From: Nautilus pompilius
Lineage: Eukaryota > Mollusca > Cephalopoda > Nautilida > Nautilidae
DNA: 64,000 bases
Reading direction: 5' to 3'
NCBI GenBank assembly: GCA_018389105.1
Contig: JACATO010000626.1
Span: 62,001 to 126,000, forward strand
The notes beneath the pieces were generated by a model that worked only from the letters and a program-made list of their open reading frames with translations, did not search any database and was not told the origin of the DNA. Both the position numbers and the translations under genes were made by a program. Shown here piece by piece: positions 35,701-46,449 of this stretch. Positions within the stretch are counted from its first letter, which is position 1. Each line of letters opens with the position of its first letter.

Positions 35701-36279
35701 TCATCCATCAACCGCCTCGTGGACGGGTACACGGCTGACGTTCACTGGAAGACCCTTAGACACGTTCTCCCCACACTGGAGAACAAATTTAAATGGAAAT
35801 TAATTAACTCACCAAAATGCCTCCATTGTAAGGAGGACGACGATACGGTACTACACTGTATGTTCTCGTGTCCGAGACACATAGAGCTGTGGTGCCCGGT
35901 CCGCGACCTGATTTTCACCATTAGAAGTCACCGGGACAAACTTACTTTGTTCTGGCGCATCTTCGGCTTCAACCATAGAACTAAAAAGGACTGCCTTTCG
36001 AACTTTCTGGTCTTTACCGCTCAGCGGATTATTTGGGGTAGCCAGAAGGCTTTAGAGGGCGGCCAACCCACCTCAACCAAAACTCTATTTCAAAACCACG
36101 TAGCGCATCGACTACGACAAGAGTGCGCAGTCATGTGCTCCAGCGCAAACGACCGACTGATGTACGCGGCCACGTGGCTGATAAATGACGCCTTGGGCAA
36201 GTTGGATGCCGCCGGCCGTCTTATCATTAGCCCGCCCCTATTACAACAACCAACGGACATCATCGACCTCCCTCCCTGA
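32712..36279 (+). pseudogene. F ORF2: endonuclease, reverse transcriptase, zinc knuckle; one frameshift
   Basis: ATG 32712 opens MRRLEFVSLNLRGIKS. The endonuclease has CLQELHL, LYAPNVAKER, LGDFNCVASHELDRQG, ATRIDGLYAS (usual Arg-Val replaced by Gly-Leu) and WSDHCQV. A small deletion near 33570 shifts frame at SLRR. The following frame is open for about 900 codons to the stop at 36279, ending DLPP like its relatives. RT boxes are complete: RPISLLNSDYKIIAKAL, MLAVDQKKAFDRVDW, GIRQGCPLSAMLY, QQYADDLTLLLKDE. Next come WLGG, LLGIYFPTN, RSSIDAEFDRFLWQGRKH, GPLPWDRIW and the knuckle CLHCKEDDDTVLHCMFSC. Catalytic residues of both enzymes are present, so only the frameshift blocks a full protein. Confidence 0.92.
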
Positions 36280-37268
36280 GCCGTCCGGCGACCACCCATA
36301 GGGCGACGCCTCGCCGCCTCTCGGCAAAACAACATCCCCGCCGCACCCACTGACCTTAGTGCCAGTACGGTGACAGGGCGACAACCGTCTTACTACGACG
36401 GCTACTACAGGCCATTCACAAAACACCGAACCGCCTGTTAATCACCCACAGGACAATAGAGCCACCGGCCGACCGGCCGCTAGCCGATCAAAGGCCGCCG
36501 CACCCTGCCTTCCGTGAATGACGGCTATGAAAAGGCAATTCGCTCTAAAGCGTACCATAAAGAAATCCACAGCCACACTATTTATAACTTGGCCCTCCCC
36601 TACTTCTTGTAAGCCCCCCAACGCCGGTGGACTAACCGTATTCTCTCTCCGTTGCTGTTCAGAGACGCTGCGCGCCAAGCGCCAACAGCGTCAGCAACTC
36701 ACTGCTGAAAGTAACAACAACAACGAACAGAACGGGGTTGAGGAACGGGGCTCCTGCCGGGGCGATGGGAAACCAACGCACCGACAGGAACTACTTCCCA
36801 ATAATTTTCTCCCCGGGGGGCTAGGCTCCCCAACGCGGGACGCGCTGAAACGACAGCGAAACAATAAAACAACATCAAGAAGTCCTGCGCAGTAGACGGA
36901 GGGAGAAACGTCTCCATCCACTGCTGCATTCAACAAAAGAAAATAAATTAAAAACAGATCCCCCCCTAACCCCGCCTCCGGTTGGACAACCGAAAAATAA
37001 ATTGTGGCCCTTTCACCTCCACCCCCAATTAGCAATAAGGACACACGGGGAGACAACTCTGTTCTAGGGAGTGCAGCCTGGAGAAACCTACCCCTCCCGC
37101 GTGCAATACGAAGGAGTTTGGGTAGCCCGCTGCTCCCGCTAGGCTGAGGTACACGAAAACAAATCGATCGTAAATAAGATCTCACCTAAACAGCTGGGCG
37201 GCCGGACGTGGATCCGACCCAGCTCACACCACATACAAACACTAAGGACACACACACAAAAAAAAAAA
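36280..37268 (+). other. 3' UTR and tail of copy F
   Basis: Hairpins: GGGGGG-CTAGG-CTCCCC at 36815-36831 with one G:U pair, followed by AACGCGGGA; GGAGA/TCTCC at 36902-36915. The GGTTGGAC...AATAAA block is near 36980-37000. The conserved tail block starts at about 37037 and ends in A11. Confidence 0.75.
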
Positions 37269-37293
37269 GATCAAAGTGTAGTATCTGTTTTTA
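37269..37293 (+). other. U2 snRNA-like segment at the start of copy G
   Basis: GATCAAAG then GTGTAGTATCTG then TTTTTA. It matches U2 nucleotides 25-48 with one extra A and one C-to-T change, immediately after the A-tract of F. Confidence 0.75.
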
Positions 37294-38353
37294 CCACTTG
37301 GATTTACCAAGCGACGTCAAGGAACCCGCACTGCGGAAGTACTGACCTTCTCCTTTCGGACAGCTCAACGACAGGTAAGTGTGAAACCCGTTTCTTGCTG
37401 TGTATTTTTCGCTCGATTTTTGTCGATTTCTTTGTGCCTTTACTGTTACTTTATAGACTCCACTGTTAGTTAGAAGGCACGGCTTGTTCTCTGTGGTTTT
37501 TATAGCATTAATTAGGGCTCTGAATTTGATTAGGAAGCGTGCGGCCGGACGCTAGGTCACCGCAGAGTAAGTTCTTCGGAACGCCTCTATAGGCCCCTGT
37601 AACTTCCGCATTTCTGCCCACCCCACCTAGAACCGCGACGCCATCTAGCCTAGAATAGCTTCCCTAGATTAAGAGTTTCGAACTCTGATTACCAGACATT
37701 AGCCCCCCACGTAGGTTCATATAAGTAATAAGTCCGAGGACTTAGAATTTTCAAACATAAGAGTTTAGAACTCAAAGCTTCCTTCCCCAACTTAGTCTGT
37801 CTTTGTTCCACTTTCTCTCGTCGTATAAAAGTCTCCGGACTTACAGCGTGGATAAAAAAGTAACTGGTAAAAGTCGTCCGAGACTCTGTTGTTTTTAAAC
37901 TCGTAGGTAGCCAGGACACGCGATCTATACTTGTATCCTTAACTTAACTTGACTAGATAGCTTTTCTCCTTCTTACGGAGTTAGATAGCCTTTCCTCCTC
38001 CGCCTCTGAACGAACTAGATAGATTTCCCCCTAGATTTAATTTTAGACAAAAACAGCGCCGTTCAGAGGAACCGTACGCTAGGCAAGATACAACCACAGA
38101 GAGCAAACCGTCACCCCCATACAGGTTAGGATCCCAGTACCGTCCCTCCCTCCCCTTAGCCAACCCATCTCTTTCTTTCTTTCTTCCTATCTACTAGAGC
38201 CCCCCCCCCCCCCCTCCCCTCCTCTTTCAACGTAGCGTAGCCAGCCACTCCTCGGAAACAAAGAACCACTAATCGGCTTAACGGATTAGTGGCAACCGGC
38301 GAGTGAGCACGGCAGGCAACAAAGGAAGGCAAAGTATCGTATTACACGATCAG
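37269..38353 (+). promoter_or_regulatory. 5' UTR of copy G with U2-like start
   Basis: The first 25 nt resemble U2 snRNA (GTGTAGTATCTG intact), then diverge. A splice-donor-like AGGTAAGT has its GT at 37375, 106 nt in. The middle carries repeated short blocks reading roughly AAGAGTTTAGAACT and AGTCTCCGGACTTA, also present in I and J. A homopolymer of C lies near 38200-38214. Confidence 0.5.
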
Positions 38354-39250
38354 ATGGAGCCTCAGCCAACTGCGACAACATCAAACGCGCCGGCCACCAC
38401 CACCAACAACACGGAGGCCGTAAAAACTTCCCCGAAGGACGCTGGGGCCAACAGCGGAATTCAGTCCTTCGAGGAATTCCTCCGCAACCTGGAGCTGGAC
38501 GCAAAGGACGCGTCCAGCCTATCCTTCGAAAAGAAGAGCTCCCTGTTTGTAACCCCGGCCCCCGACGTCTACTGTGAGGACGTCGGGCGAGCCCTTAGCC
38601 TAGCCGGCTTGCTGTTCCGAGTAAGGGCAGTCATCCCAAGCTACGGCGGTGCTGTCGAGGTCATCTGCAGAACGACCAAAGACGCGGAAGAACTCTGCAC
38701 AAAGGCCCTCACCATCAAGGGCATCAACCACGTAATGCGGGGGGCCTCGCCCCTCGCATGGGTCAAAATCAGAGGTTTGCCTCTGACAACGGGATGCAGA
38801 GTTCCTGAGCAGCTGCTTGAACGGTACGGGCAAATCCTAATACCGTTTAAGTATGACTGTATACCGGGACTCCCTCTGCTGTCAGGCCAACGAAGTGGCA
38901 AAATGCTGCTTCGCGAACCGATTCCCAGAAGAATCCGGGAGGAAGTTAACGGGCGAATTTACAGCTTCTCGGTCTTCTACATAGACCAGCCCGCCCCGTC
39001 CCCGTACTGCAGAATTTGCAGAACCACCGGGCACACTAGGTTTAGTTGTCCGACGGGGGCGGAGAAAACAACAACAGCACCCCCACCTCAACATCAAGGG
39101 AGTCGTCAGCAGAGAGGCCCACGATGGTCCCCACCGTGGTCCTCCAAAAAATGCCCACCCCCACGACTCAAGGGGCTGATGGCATGGAAGTGCCCACCTG
39201 AGGTGTGTCACTTCCTTTTCGGACGGCTCTTTCGGCCTCGATTAGGATAA
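38354..39250 (+). pseudogene. G ORF1: shortened linker, altered C-terminus
   Basis: ATG 38354 opens MEPQPTATTSN and a 298-residue frame with no internal stop. It contains SFEEFLRNLELDAKDASS, FEKKSSLFVTP, VRAVIPSYGGAVEVIC, AWVKIRGLPLTTG, YGQILIPFKYD, SGQRSGKMLLREPIPRRIRE and the CCHC knuckle CRICRTTGHTRFSC (about residues 225-238). After the knuckle most of the basic linker seen in J (about 100 residues) is deleted. The frame then bypasses the ancestral stop (39199-39201) and ends WKCPPEVCHF...RLFRPRLG. J has the same ending, so the change predates both copies. The N-terminal RNA-binding half looks sound. Confidence 0.8.
39186..39215 (+). other. ORF1 stop-codon hairpin, copy G
   Basis: Stem GGAAGTG (39186-39192)/CACTTCC (39209-39215). 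The loop holds the ancestral TGA (39199-39201), which the present ORF1 frame bypasses. Confidence 0.78.
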
Positions 39251-39282
39251 CGACTCCGGATTGTGATCTTTGAATACCGATT

Positions 39283-42200
39283 ATGTCTTGACGCCTAGAA
39301 ATCTTATCCCTGAATTTAAGAGGGATAAAATTCAACAAACATTGGAATACCTACCTAGATCAACTGACTCACACCACACATGATAGAAAAATATGCATGC
39401 AGGAGCTGCATCTGCAGTCTAACCATGAGGTAGATAAGTATCTTACCAATTGGCATGGATTAGCAGTAACCAGCCTAGACCCCATAGGTAGGAAGAAAGG
39501 TGTCGCGATGCTCTTTCACCCGAACATGCATCCAAAGATAGAATACACATACAAAGACGACGACGGACGGATCGTCATAGCCAGCTACCAAAACCAGCTC
39601 CAAAGAAAAGTAATGATTGTATCGGTGTACGCCCCTACCGTTGCGAAGGAGCGGACAGCGTTCTTTCTGCGCTTCAATGATATCTTAGAGCAGGAACTTA
39701 GGTCATACCCTGCAGACGACATCTACATTGCAGGCGACTTCAACTGTGTCCCGTCCCACGAACCAGACAGGCAGGGATCAGACATTAAAAGTAGGACGCA
39801 TCTGATGGGAGCGCCACAACTGCAGACCATGTGTTCGCGGTTTGGCCTGGTCGATGCGTATAGATATAAACACCCGAACGCGTTGTCGTACACATTATAG
39901 TAAAAAGTATAGTGTAGCCACTAGACTAGACAGAGTGTACGCATCTAAACACATGGCTAGACAACTCCAGGACGTGGCGCACGACGTTATCGCGTGGAGT
40001 GACCATTCTCAGGTTACGGCCGGCTTCTTGATTCAAGCGAATACCAGAGGACCCGGATTATGGAAGCTCAACAACGCTATTCTGACTGAGTCGGAGTACG
40101 TCGAGAGCGTCCAGAACATCTGGAAAGACTGGTGGTCCCTGCGCAAGGACGAGTTCGCCGACCCCCTGGAATGGTGGGACTTAGGCAAGGACAGACTAAG
40201 GAACTTTAGCATAAGGTATAGTCAGGCACGTAGTGAATATAAGGTATACATAGAATCTAGACTTAAAGAGGAACTAAAGCTAGAGCTTAAACAGGCCGCT
40301 TTAGGGCTAGACAACAAAGAAAAGATACAAGCCATCCAAACCAAGATCAACCGCATTCAGGTAGACAAAACAGAAGGAGCTAGGATTAGGGCCCGAGTGC
40401 CGGCCATGAACGGCGAGGGCTGTAGACGATCCTTCTGTGGTTTAGAAAAAGCAAATGGTGATAGGAAGACAATAAATAAACTAATAAATAAAGACGGCCA
40501 GACCCTCAACAACCTGGAGGACATCCTAGATGAAGAGTCTCGGTTTTATAGTGAACTATACACTAGAGAAGACACTTGTCCTTCAGCTCAGGACGAAATC
40601 TTGGCGTGTCTGGAAAATAAACTAGACCCCCTAGATGCTGAACTCTGTGAAGGGCCCATAAACGTAAATGAGATAAAACAGGCCATTAGGGCCTCAAATA
40701 AAGACAAGACTCCCGGAAAGGACGGCCTTACGCTAGACTTTTATAAGAGATTTGAATATCTCCTAGCAGACGACCTGACTTTCGTTGCGAATAGCGCATA
40801 CAGTAGGGGGTTCTCTCAGAATCCCAGCGTGCTGCCACCATCGTCCTGCTACCGAAGGGGGGCGACGGGGCGTACCTGGAGAACTGGAGGCCCGTAAGTC
40901 TCCTAAATAGTGACTATAAGATTATTACTAAGGTGCTAGCAAACCGGCTAGGCAAAGTAATTGGTAAAGTTACGAGTGCCGACCAGACCTGCGCAGTTCC
41001 TGGCAGGAGTATCACGAATACCCTCCAGCTGTTCAGAGAAAGTACAAGTAGGCTAGACACGGAAAATTCCCTTGGAATTATGCTAGCCGTAGATCAAAAG
41101 AGCCTTTGACAGGGTAGACTGGAATTTTCTGATAAGGACACTTAAAGCCCTAGGCTTTGGGGAGTACTTCGTTAATTTCATCCGCATCCTCTACAAGGAC
41201 ATCACCACACAGATACAACAAAACGGTTTCCTTTCTTCGCCTATCCACCCAACTAGAGGCATACGGCAGGGATGCCCCCTGAGCGCCATGCTTTATGTCC
41301 TCACTGCTGAGACGATGGCGGCCTATATCCGCTCTAATGGAAACATTAGGGGTATAGGTGGCGTCAAAGTCCAGCAGTATGCCGACGACACGACGCTATT
41401 CCTGCAGGACATGGGTAGCCTGCAGGAGGCGCTCGGAGCTCTCGGGGTCTACGAAAGGGCCTCGGGAGCGAAAATCAACAAGAAAAAGACGACAGCGGCA
41501 TGGCTGGGAGGCTCCCAGAAGCCGCCTAAAAGTCACAGTGTGACATGGGTGGAAGGCCAAATTAAACTTCTAGGCATCTTTTTCCCCACTAATGCACACA
41601 CTAACACGCAAAAAGAAAATTGGACAGCAATCATTAACAAGATCAAACCTCTCTTATCTTACAAAGTCACAACTCATACACACATACGCAGCACCCAAAA
41701 TATATTACAAGGCAAAAATTATAGGGATGCCAACGTGGGCGCGCACCGCCATAGACGCCGAGATCGATCGGTTTCTGTGGCAAGGGCGCAAAAACCTGGC
41801 GAATAAACAGGTAATTAGACTCCCCAGATGCCGTGGAGGGCTAAACATCATAAACCTAGAGAGCAAAACAGGTGCTCAACAAAGCATAAATATACTAAAC
41901 ATCATTAGAACCACTGAGAATAGACCAAGATGGCATCAGCTATTTTTAGATCGTTTAGCTAAGGCATATCGCGCCCCTAGCGGGATGCATGTCTTAACTA
42001 ACAAACTAAAATTATACAGAGCTCAGAAAAACATACTAACAGACTACCACGTTAGTGCCCTCACTAACTGGATTAAGTCTAACATAGACATACACGCAAA
42101 CAACACTGTAAGCTTAGGTACAGAAATACACGATCTAGACAAGATATCCCAACGTGAAATATACTTCTCCCTCGCGTCACGCCCTGTACAGGAACCGAAC

Positions 42201-42842
42201 TACAGGGAGAAGTGGGAAAACACGCTGAGCTCAGGACCACTTCCATGGGATAGGATCTGGCACAGCACGAACAACATACTGGTGGACGGATTTACATCTG
42301 ACATCCACTGGAAAATCCTCCGTAACGTTCTCCCCACAAGGGAGAAGAAGTTTAAATGGAATTTAATTAGCTCACCAAAATGTCTCAAGTGCACAGAGAC
42401 GGACGAGACGACACTACACTGTATATTTTCGTGTCCTACGAACATAGAACTGTGGTGTCTAGTCCGAGATTTGGTCATGAAGATTAAAAGCCCCCAGGAC
42501 AAGCTTATCGCGTTCTGGCGCATCTTTGGGTTCCCGGGTAGGACTAAAAAGGACTGCCTTTCGAACTTTCTTGTTTTCACGGCCCAACGAATAGCTTGGG
42601 GTAGCCGGAAGGCTTTAGAGAGCGGGCAGCTCACCTCAACCAAAACACTCTTTCAAAATTACATAACCCAGTGGTTACGACAGAAATACGCAGTCATGAG
42701 ATCCAGTAAAAATGACAGACTTACATTTTCGTCCATCTGGTTAATAAACAACGCCCTCGGGCAAATAACCACAACCAACGACCTCACACCACACACCGAT
42801 ATACAACCACCAACAACACTTACACTAGACCAGCCCCCTTGA
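39283..42842 (+). pseudogene. G ORF2: endonuclease and RT with several lesions
   Basis: ATG 39283 meets TGA at codon 3 where J has Arg. The endonuclease frame contains MQELHLQSNHEVDK, VYAPTVAKER, AGDFNCVPSHEPDRQG and ATRLDRVYAS, with a frameshift at about 39893 (before HYSKKY), and then WSDHSQV. Further shifts occur near 40805 (before the VLLPK segment) and 41101 (inside the motif A region, QKRAFDRVDW). A deletion near 41648 removes the LLTAWSSLN segment. Motifs GIRQGCPLSAMLY, QYADDTTLFLQD, WLGG and LLGIFFPTN are intact. The last frame holds WARTAIDAEIDRFLWQGRK, the knuckle CLKCTETDETTLHCIFSC, and ends LDQPP-stop at 42842. Confidence 0.9.
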
Positions 42843-43058
42843 GTCTACCCATCCCTTCTTATTTCTATTATTAATGGAGCAGTATTCGTTTCCTTTCTTT
42901 CTTCTATCCCTCCTTCTCTTAGGAGGACCCCTCTTTCAGTAGTGCTACTTGTAGCACTACGACCCCTTAAAGAAAGTAATAATGTTCTTTTGACTAAGTA
43001 CTTTACTTATTGCTCTTCATACTATTCGTAATTCGCTTACCACCGCTATCACTATCAC

Positions 43059-43097
<39 letters not shown>

Positions 43098-43436
43098 CAT
43101 TATTACTATTATTATTTTTATAACTAGCAGTATAACTACTATAGAAGAGTAAAGTGAAAGACTACGGTGAACCTCAACGGGGAGTACGGGGAGGGGTCAA
43201 ACCCTCCCCCCTCCCCCGCAACCGACCACAGGCGAGAGACGGTAACGCGACACCGGGGTTTTTCCCGAGTGCCTAAGCCGGCTGCCTCGCCAGAAAACAA
43301 AGGACAACAGTGCGAGCTCTCAGCCGAGGGCCGCCACTTAGCGAACAAAGGACCGGCCACTTCAGCCAGAGAAGACTTAATCCCCCCAACAAAAGTCCAA
43401 TGCTACCCAAACTAGTGTCTTAAGGAACATATAGAG
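42843..43436 (+). other. 3' UTR of copy G before the hAT insertion, with an ATT microsatellite
   Basis: It lacks the stem-loop pair found in the H, I and J 3' UTRs. A run of ATT repeats spans roughly 43058-43120. The last bases, ATATAGAG (43429-43436), are the left copy of the hAT target duplication and belong to the LINE tail. Confidence 0.65.
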
Positions 43437-45982
43437 CAGAGGTCTTCAAAGTGGGGGTCGCGACCCCCAAGGGAGTCGCGTAACCATAGAAAGGGGGTCG
43501 CCAAAATTATAATTATGGAATTTTTTTTATAATATTCAACATTGTTTTTTTACTAATTTAACAACAAACACATCAATTTTCAATATAAATTGACAATCGT
43601 TTTAATTTAAATGGTATTGTTAAACTTCATCAAGAAAGCAAAATAATATGATATTTCATTATAACTTACCTTAACGATTCCTCTTCTTTTGTTTTATTTC
43701 TCACCTTCACTTATAAACTATGCATTACAATTTTTAATACGATCATGTCTCGCTCATCATTTTTTATTTTAAGATAAATCGACGATGGATAAGTGGCTGA
43801 TAAACAAGAGAAAAACCTCTGATGATTTGAGTGATGCCGGTACGATGGCAACCGGTGTAACAAGTTCTAAAGCGGAAGCAAAAGAGAATAAGCTTTTTTA
43901 TGTGAAAAAAAGAAAGTACAACGAAACTTATTTACAATTTGGATTCACTTTCATTGAAATAAATAATGAGCAGCGCCCAATGTGTGTGGTTTGCAGTGAG
44001 CACTTAGCAAGCGAAAGCATGAGGCCTGCAAAATTGAAAAGGCATCTCGAAACTAAACATCCTTCTTGTGTTAACAAACCCGTGGAGTATTTTGAAAGGT
44101 TGTTGCAATCTACAAGAAAACAACAATCAAATATTGAAGCGCATTCTGTAACAAATTTAAAATATTTGCGGGCATCGTATGAAGCATCTTTTTTGATTGC
44201 AAAGGCTAAAAAACCGTTTACAATTGGAGAAGAGCTTGCTCTTCCAATAGCCATCAGAATGACCGAAATTCTCATCGGACAAAAATATGCAAACGAATTA
44301 AAAAAAATTCCTATGGCTGACACCACAGTGAGCAGAAGAATTTCGAAAATTAGCGAGGACTTACATGAACAATTACTAGAAAGAATTAAAGAAAATTCAA
44401 AATTCGCAATTCAATTGGATGAGACAACGGATATCACAAACATGGCACAATTATTAGTGTATGTAAGGTATTGCTACCACAATGATCTTCATGAAGATTT
44501 ACTTTTTTGCAAGCCGTTGGAAGCACACGCTACAGGTGGGGCAATGTTTCAAAAAGTAGACGAATTTTTTGAAGAAGTCGGATTAAAATGGGCTGACTGT
44601 GTTGGAGTTTGCACAGATGGTGCAGCCGCAATGACAGGAAAGAATGTTGGTTTCCACAGTAAAGTCAGATCCGTTTGTAAAAAGGAAGTAACCTTCACTC
44701 ATTGCATGATTCATCGGGAGGTGCTAGCAACAAAAAAAATTAGCGAAGAATTGTGTGAAGTGCTACAAGATTCAGTGAAAATAATCAATTACATTAAATC
44801 CCGTGCTCTTAATACTCGACTCTTTACGAATTTTTGCAAAGAAATGGGCTCAGAATTTGAATCTTTGCTGCTCCACACGGATATTAGATGGCTTTCAAGA
44901 GGTCGAGCTTTAAGAAGGCTACTGACATTAAAAAATGAAGTCATGTTATTTTTATCAAGTAATAACTCGGATTTGGTAAGATACTTTCACAATGAAGACT
45001 GGGTTTCTAAACTTTGTTATTTATCAGATATTCTTGACAAGCTTAATGAACTCAACATATCATTGCAAGGTGCAAACACAAATATTTTTACATTAACTTC
45101 GAAAATTCAAGGTTTCATTAAAAAAACTAATGTTTGGTTGATTAATGTGAAAAGAAACATATACGAAATGTTTCCATGTTTGGAAGAGTTCATAACCAAA
45201 AACGCACTAAGTTTTGAAAAAGTTAAACCAGTCATAATCGCTCATTTAGTAAGTTTAGCAGAAAATTTCAAAAAGTATTTTCTCAAAGAATCAGACATGA
45301 GCCAATTTGCTTGGATTCAAAATCCATTTGATGTTGAGGTCGAAAAAGTGAGTAATCTTACAGTAAAGGCGCAGGAAGAATTGGCAGAACTTTCTTCTGA
45401 TTCTTCTTTAAAAATCACGTTCGCTAAAATGAGTCTCATATCGTTTTGGTCTGGTCTTGATTCAGAATATTCGAACTTATCTCAGCTTGCAATAAACACT
45501 CTTCTACCTTTTGCATCGACTTATTTATGCGAAAGTGCTTTTTCGGCATTAACTAACCTAAAAACAAAACATCGAGCAAATTTGAAATGTCTCGAAACCG
45601 TACTAAGACCAGCTTTGACAAAGTTAGAGCCTAGATTTGATCTTTTATGCAAAAAAAATGCAATCGCATCAATCTCATTGATTCAAATGAAATGATATAA
45701 TCTTAATAATGATATATGATTTTAACTGCTATTATCTTTCATAACCCCTTATTTTTTCGTACATATGCTTATTTCTATCGTGCTTTTTTCTGTGAATTCT
45801 TTTATAAATAAATAAAAAAGTAAAATATATTTTATTTCATGTTTAGCTTATGTTGATTTTTCGAAGCAATAAACTTTTTCGCTGCATTAACTTATTTTTT
45901 ATTTATAAAAAATTTTGGTGGGTCACGAAAAAAAAATTTTTCCAAAAAGGGGTCGCGACAAAAAAAGTTTGAAGAGCACTGA
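43437..45982 (+). mobile_element. hAT DNA transposon, apparently autonomous
   Basis: Length 2546 bp. The left end reads CAGAGGTCTTCAAAG and the right end, reversed, reads CAGTGCTCTTCAAAC: hAT-type terminal inverted repeats. Perfect 8-bp target duplications ATATAGAG flank it (43429-43436 and 45983-45990). A 16-bp perfect palindrome (GGGGGTCGCGACCCCC, 43453-43468) lies just inside the left end, with a partial counterpart GGTCGCGAC near the right end. Removing the element and one target copy restores a continuous LINE tail matching other copies. Confidence 0.95.
43785..45695 (+). CDS. hAT transposase, ZBED5/SCAND3-like, full length
   Basis: One uninterrupted 636-codon frame starts at the ATG in CGACGATGGATAAG, the first ATG of the frame. 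A BED-like zinc finger is visible as C67-x2-C70 with H87 and H92. The RNase-H-like catalytic core supplies Asp in FAIQLDETTDI (about residue 212), Asp in VGVCTDGAAAMTG (about 278) and Glu in the C-terminal box STYLCESAFSALTNL (about 583), which also belongs to the dimerisation domain. Between them are THCMIHREVLATK and LLLHTDIRWLSRGR, typical of this family. The protein would bind the terminal repeats and excise and insert the element in the nucleus. No frameshift or stop is present and the AT-rich codon use differs from the surrounding LINEs, consistent with a recent arrival. Host-gene domestication is unlikely given intact termini. Confidence 0.93.
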   Translation: MDKWLINKRKTSDDLSDAGTMATGVTSSKAEAKENKLFYVKKRKYNETYLQFGFTFIEINNEQRPMCVVCSEHLASESMRPAKLKRHLETKHPSCVNKPVEYFERLLQSTRKQQSNIEAHSVTNLKYLRASYEASFLIAKAKKPFTIGEELALPIAIRMTEILIGQKYANELKKIPMADTTVSRRISKISEDLHEQLLERIKENSKFAIQLDETTDITNMAQLLVYVRYCYHNDLHEDLLFCKPLEAHATGGAMFQKVDEFFEEVGLKWADCVGVCTDGAAAMTGKNVGFHSKVRSVCKKEVTFTHCMIHREVLATKKISEELCEVLQDSVKIINYIKSRALNTRLFTNFCKEMGSEFESLLLHTDIRWLSRGRALRRLLTLKNEVMLFLSSNNSDLVRYFHNEDWVSKLCYLSDILDKLNELNISLQGANTNIFTLTSKIQGFIKKTNVWLINVKRNIYEMFPCLEEFITKNALSFEKVKPVIIAHLVSLAENFKKYFLKESDMSQFAWIQNPFDVEVEKVSNLTVKAQEELAELSSDSSLKITFAKMSLISFWSGLDSEYSNLSQLAINTLLPFASTYLCESAFSALTNLKTKHRANLKCLETVLRPALTKLEPRFDLLCKKNAIASISLIQMK

Positions 45983-46249
45983 TATAGAGAGAAAACTCTG
46001 TCCCGAGGGTTCAGCCTGGAAAAATCCTACCTCTCCTGCCGTAAATAGTACGAAGGAGTTGGGTAGCCCGCTGCTCTCACTAGGATGAGGTACACCAAAA
46101 CATAACCACAGGTCGAAATAAGGCCTCAGACAAACAGCTGCGGCGGCCGGTCGTGGACCCGACCCAGCCCCCAACACACATACGCAACCTAACAGACATA
46201 CCCAAAAAACACCCCCACCCCCCCACCCCAAAAAAAAAAAATCACTTGG

Positions 46250-46441
46250 CTGCTGTGATGTTATCCTCTCATCTTTAGTCAGGACCCTTGACCCCTATAA
46301 TGTTTTCATGGAGACTTTCTTATGTATCAGCTGTAAACTCCAGAAAATAAATACCTGTCTACTTAGTCTACCTGGTTGGTGTCTGTAGATGTTTGAAGAA
46401 AACTGTAATAAAACAGGGTGACTGATAAAAAAAAAAAAAAA
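46250..46441 (+). pseudogene. Retrocopied mRNA 3' end (processed pseudogene or SINE-like) at the G/H junction
   Basis: About 177 bp of sequence unlike any LINE copy is followed by an A-run (46427-46441). AATAAA at 46407-46412 lies about 14 nt before the A-run, and another AATAAA is near 46348. Both sides carry the target duplication: an A-run plus TCACTTGG at 46230-46249, and again ending at 46449. These are hallmarks of an mRNA 3' end inserted by LINE machinery with 5' truncation. I do not recognise the source gene; no coding part is visible. Confidence 0.85.
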
Positions 46442-46449
46442 TCACTTGG

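Larger units (their letters stand above)
30412..37268 (+). mobile_element. LINE copy F, complete length, nearly intact ORF2
   Basis: Runs from GATCAACC at 30412 to the A-tract 37258-37268. It has a 1047-bp 5' UTR, ORF1, an 80-nt spacer, ORF2 and a 990-bp 3' UTR. ORF2 has a single frameshift in an otherwise open 1180-codon reading; ORF1 has three lesions. It is the reference copy for the subfamily that includes A1 and C. Confidence 0.88.
37269..46240 (+). mobile_element. LINE copy G, complete length, split by an intact hAT in its 3' tail
   Basis: Starts with the U2-like GATCAAAG at 37269 and has ORF1, ORF2 and a 3' UTR. The tail block is interrupted at 43437-45982 by a hAT element and resumes at 45991, ending in the A-tract 46230-46241. 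Subfamily wording and many shared details match copy J. Confidence 0.85.

Noticed and set aside
38303..38353. Upstream extension of G ORF1 by 17 residues
   Set aside because: Other copies start at the MEPQP-type ATG; the extra codons are not conserved and use the leader sequence.
43058..43120. ATT microsatellite as a LINE insertion target
   Set aside because: Some Tx1-clade elements target microsatellites, but this run lies inside the G 3' UTR with no element starting or ending at it.
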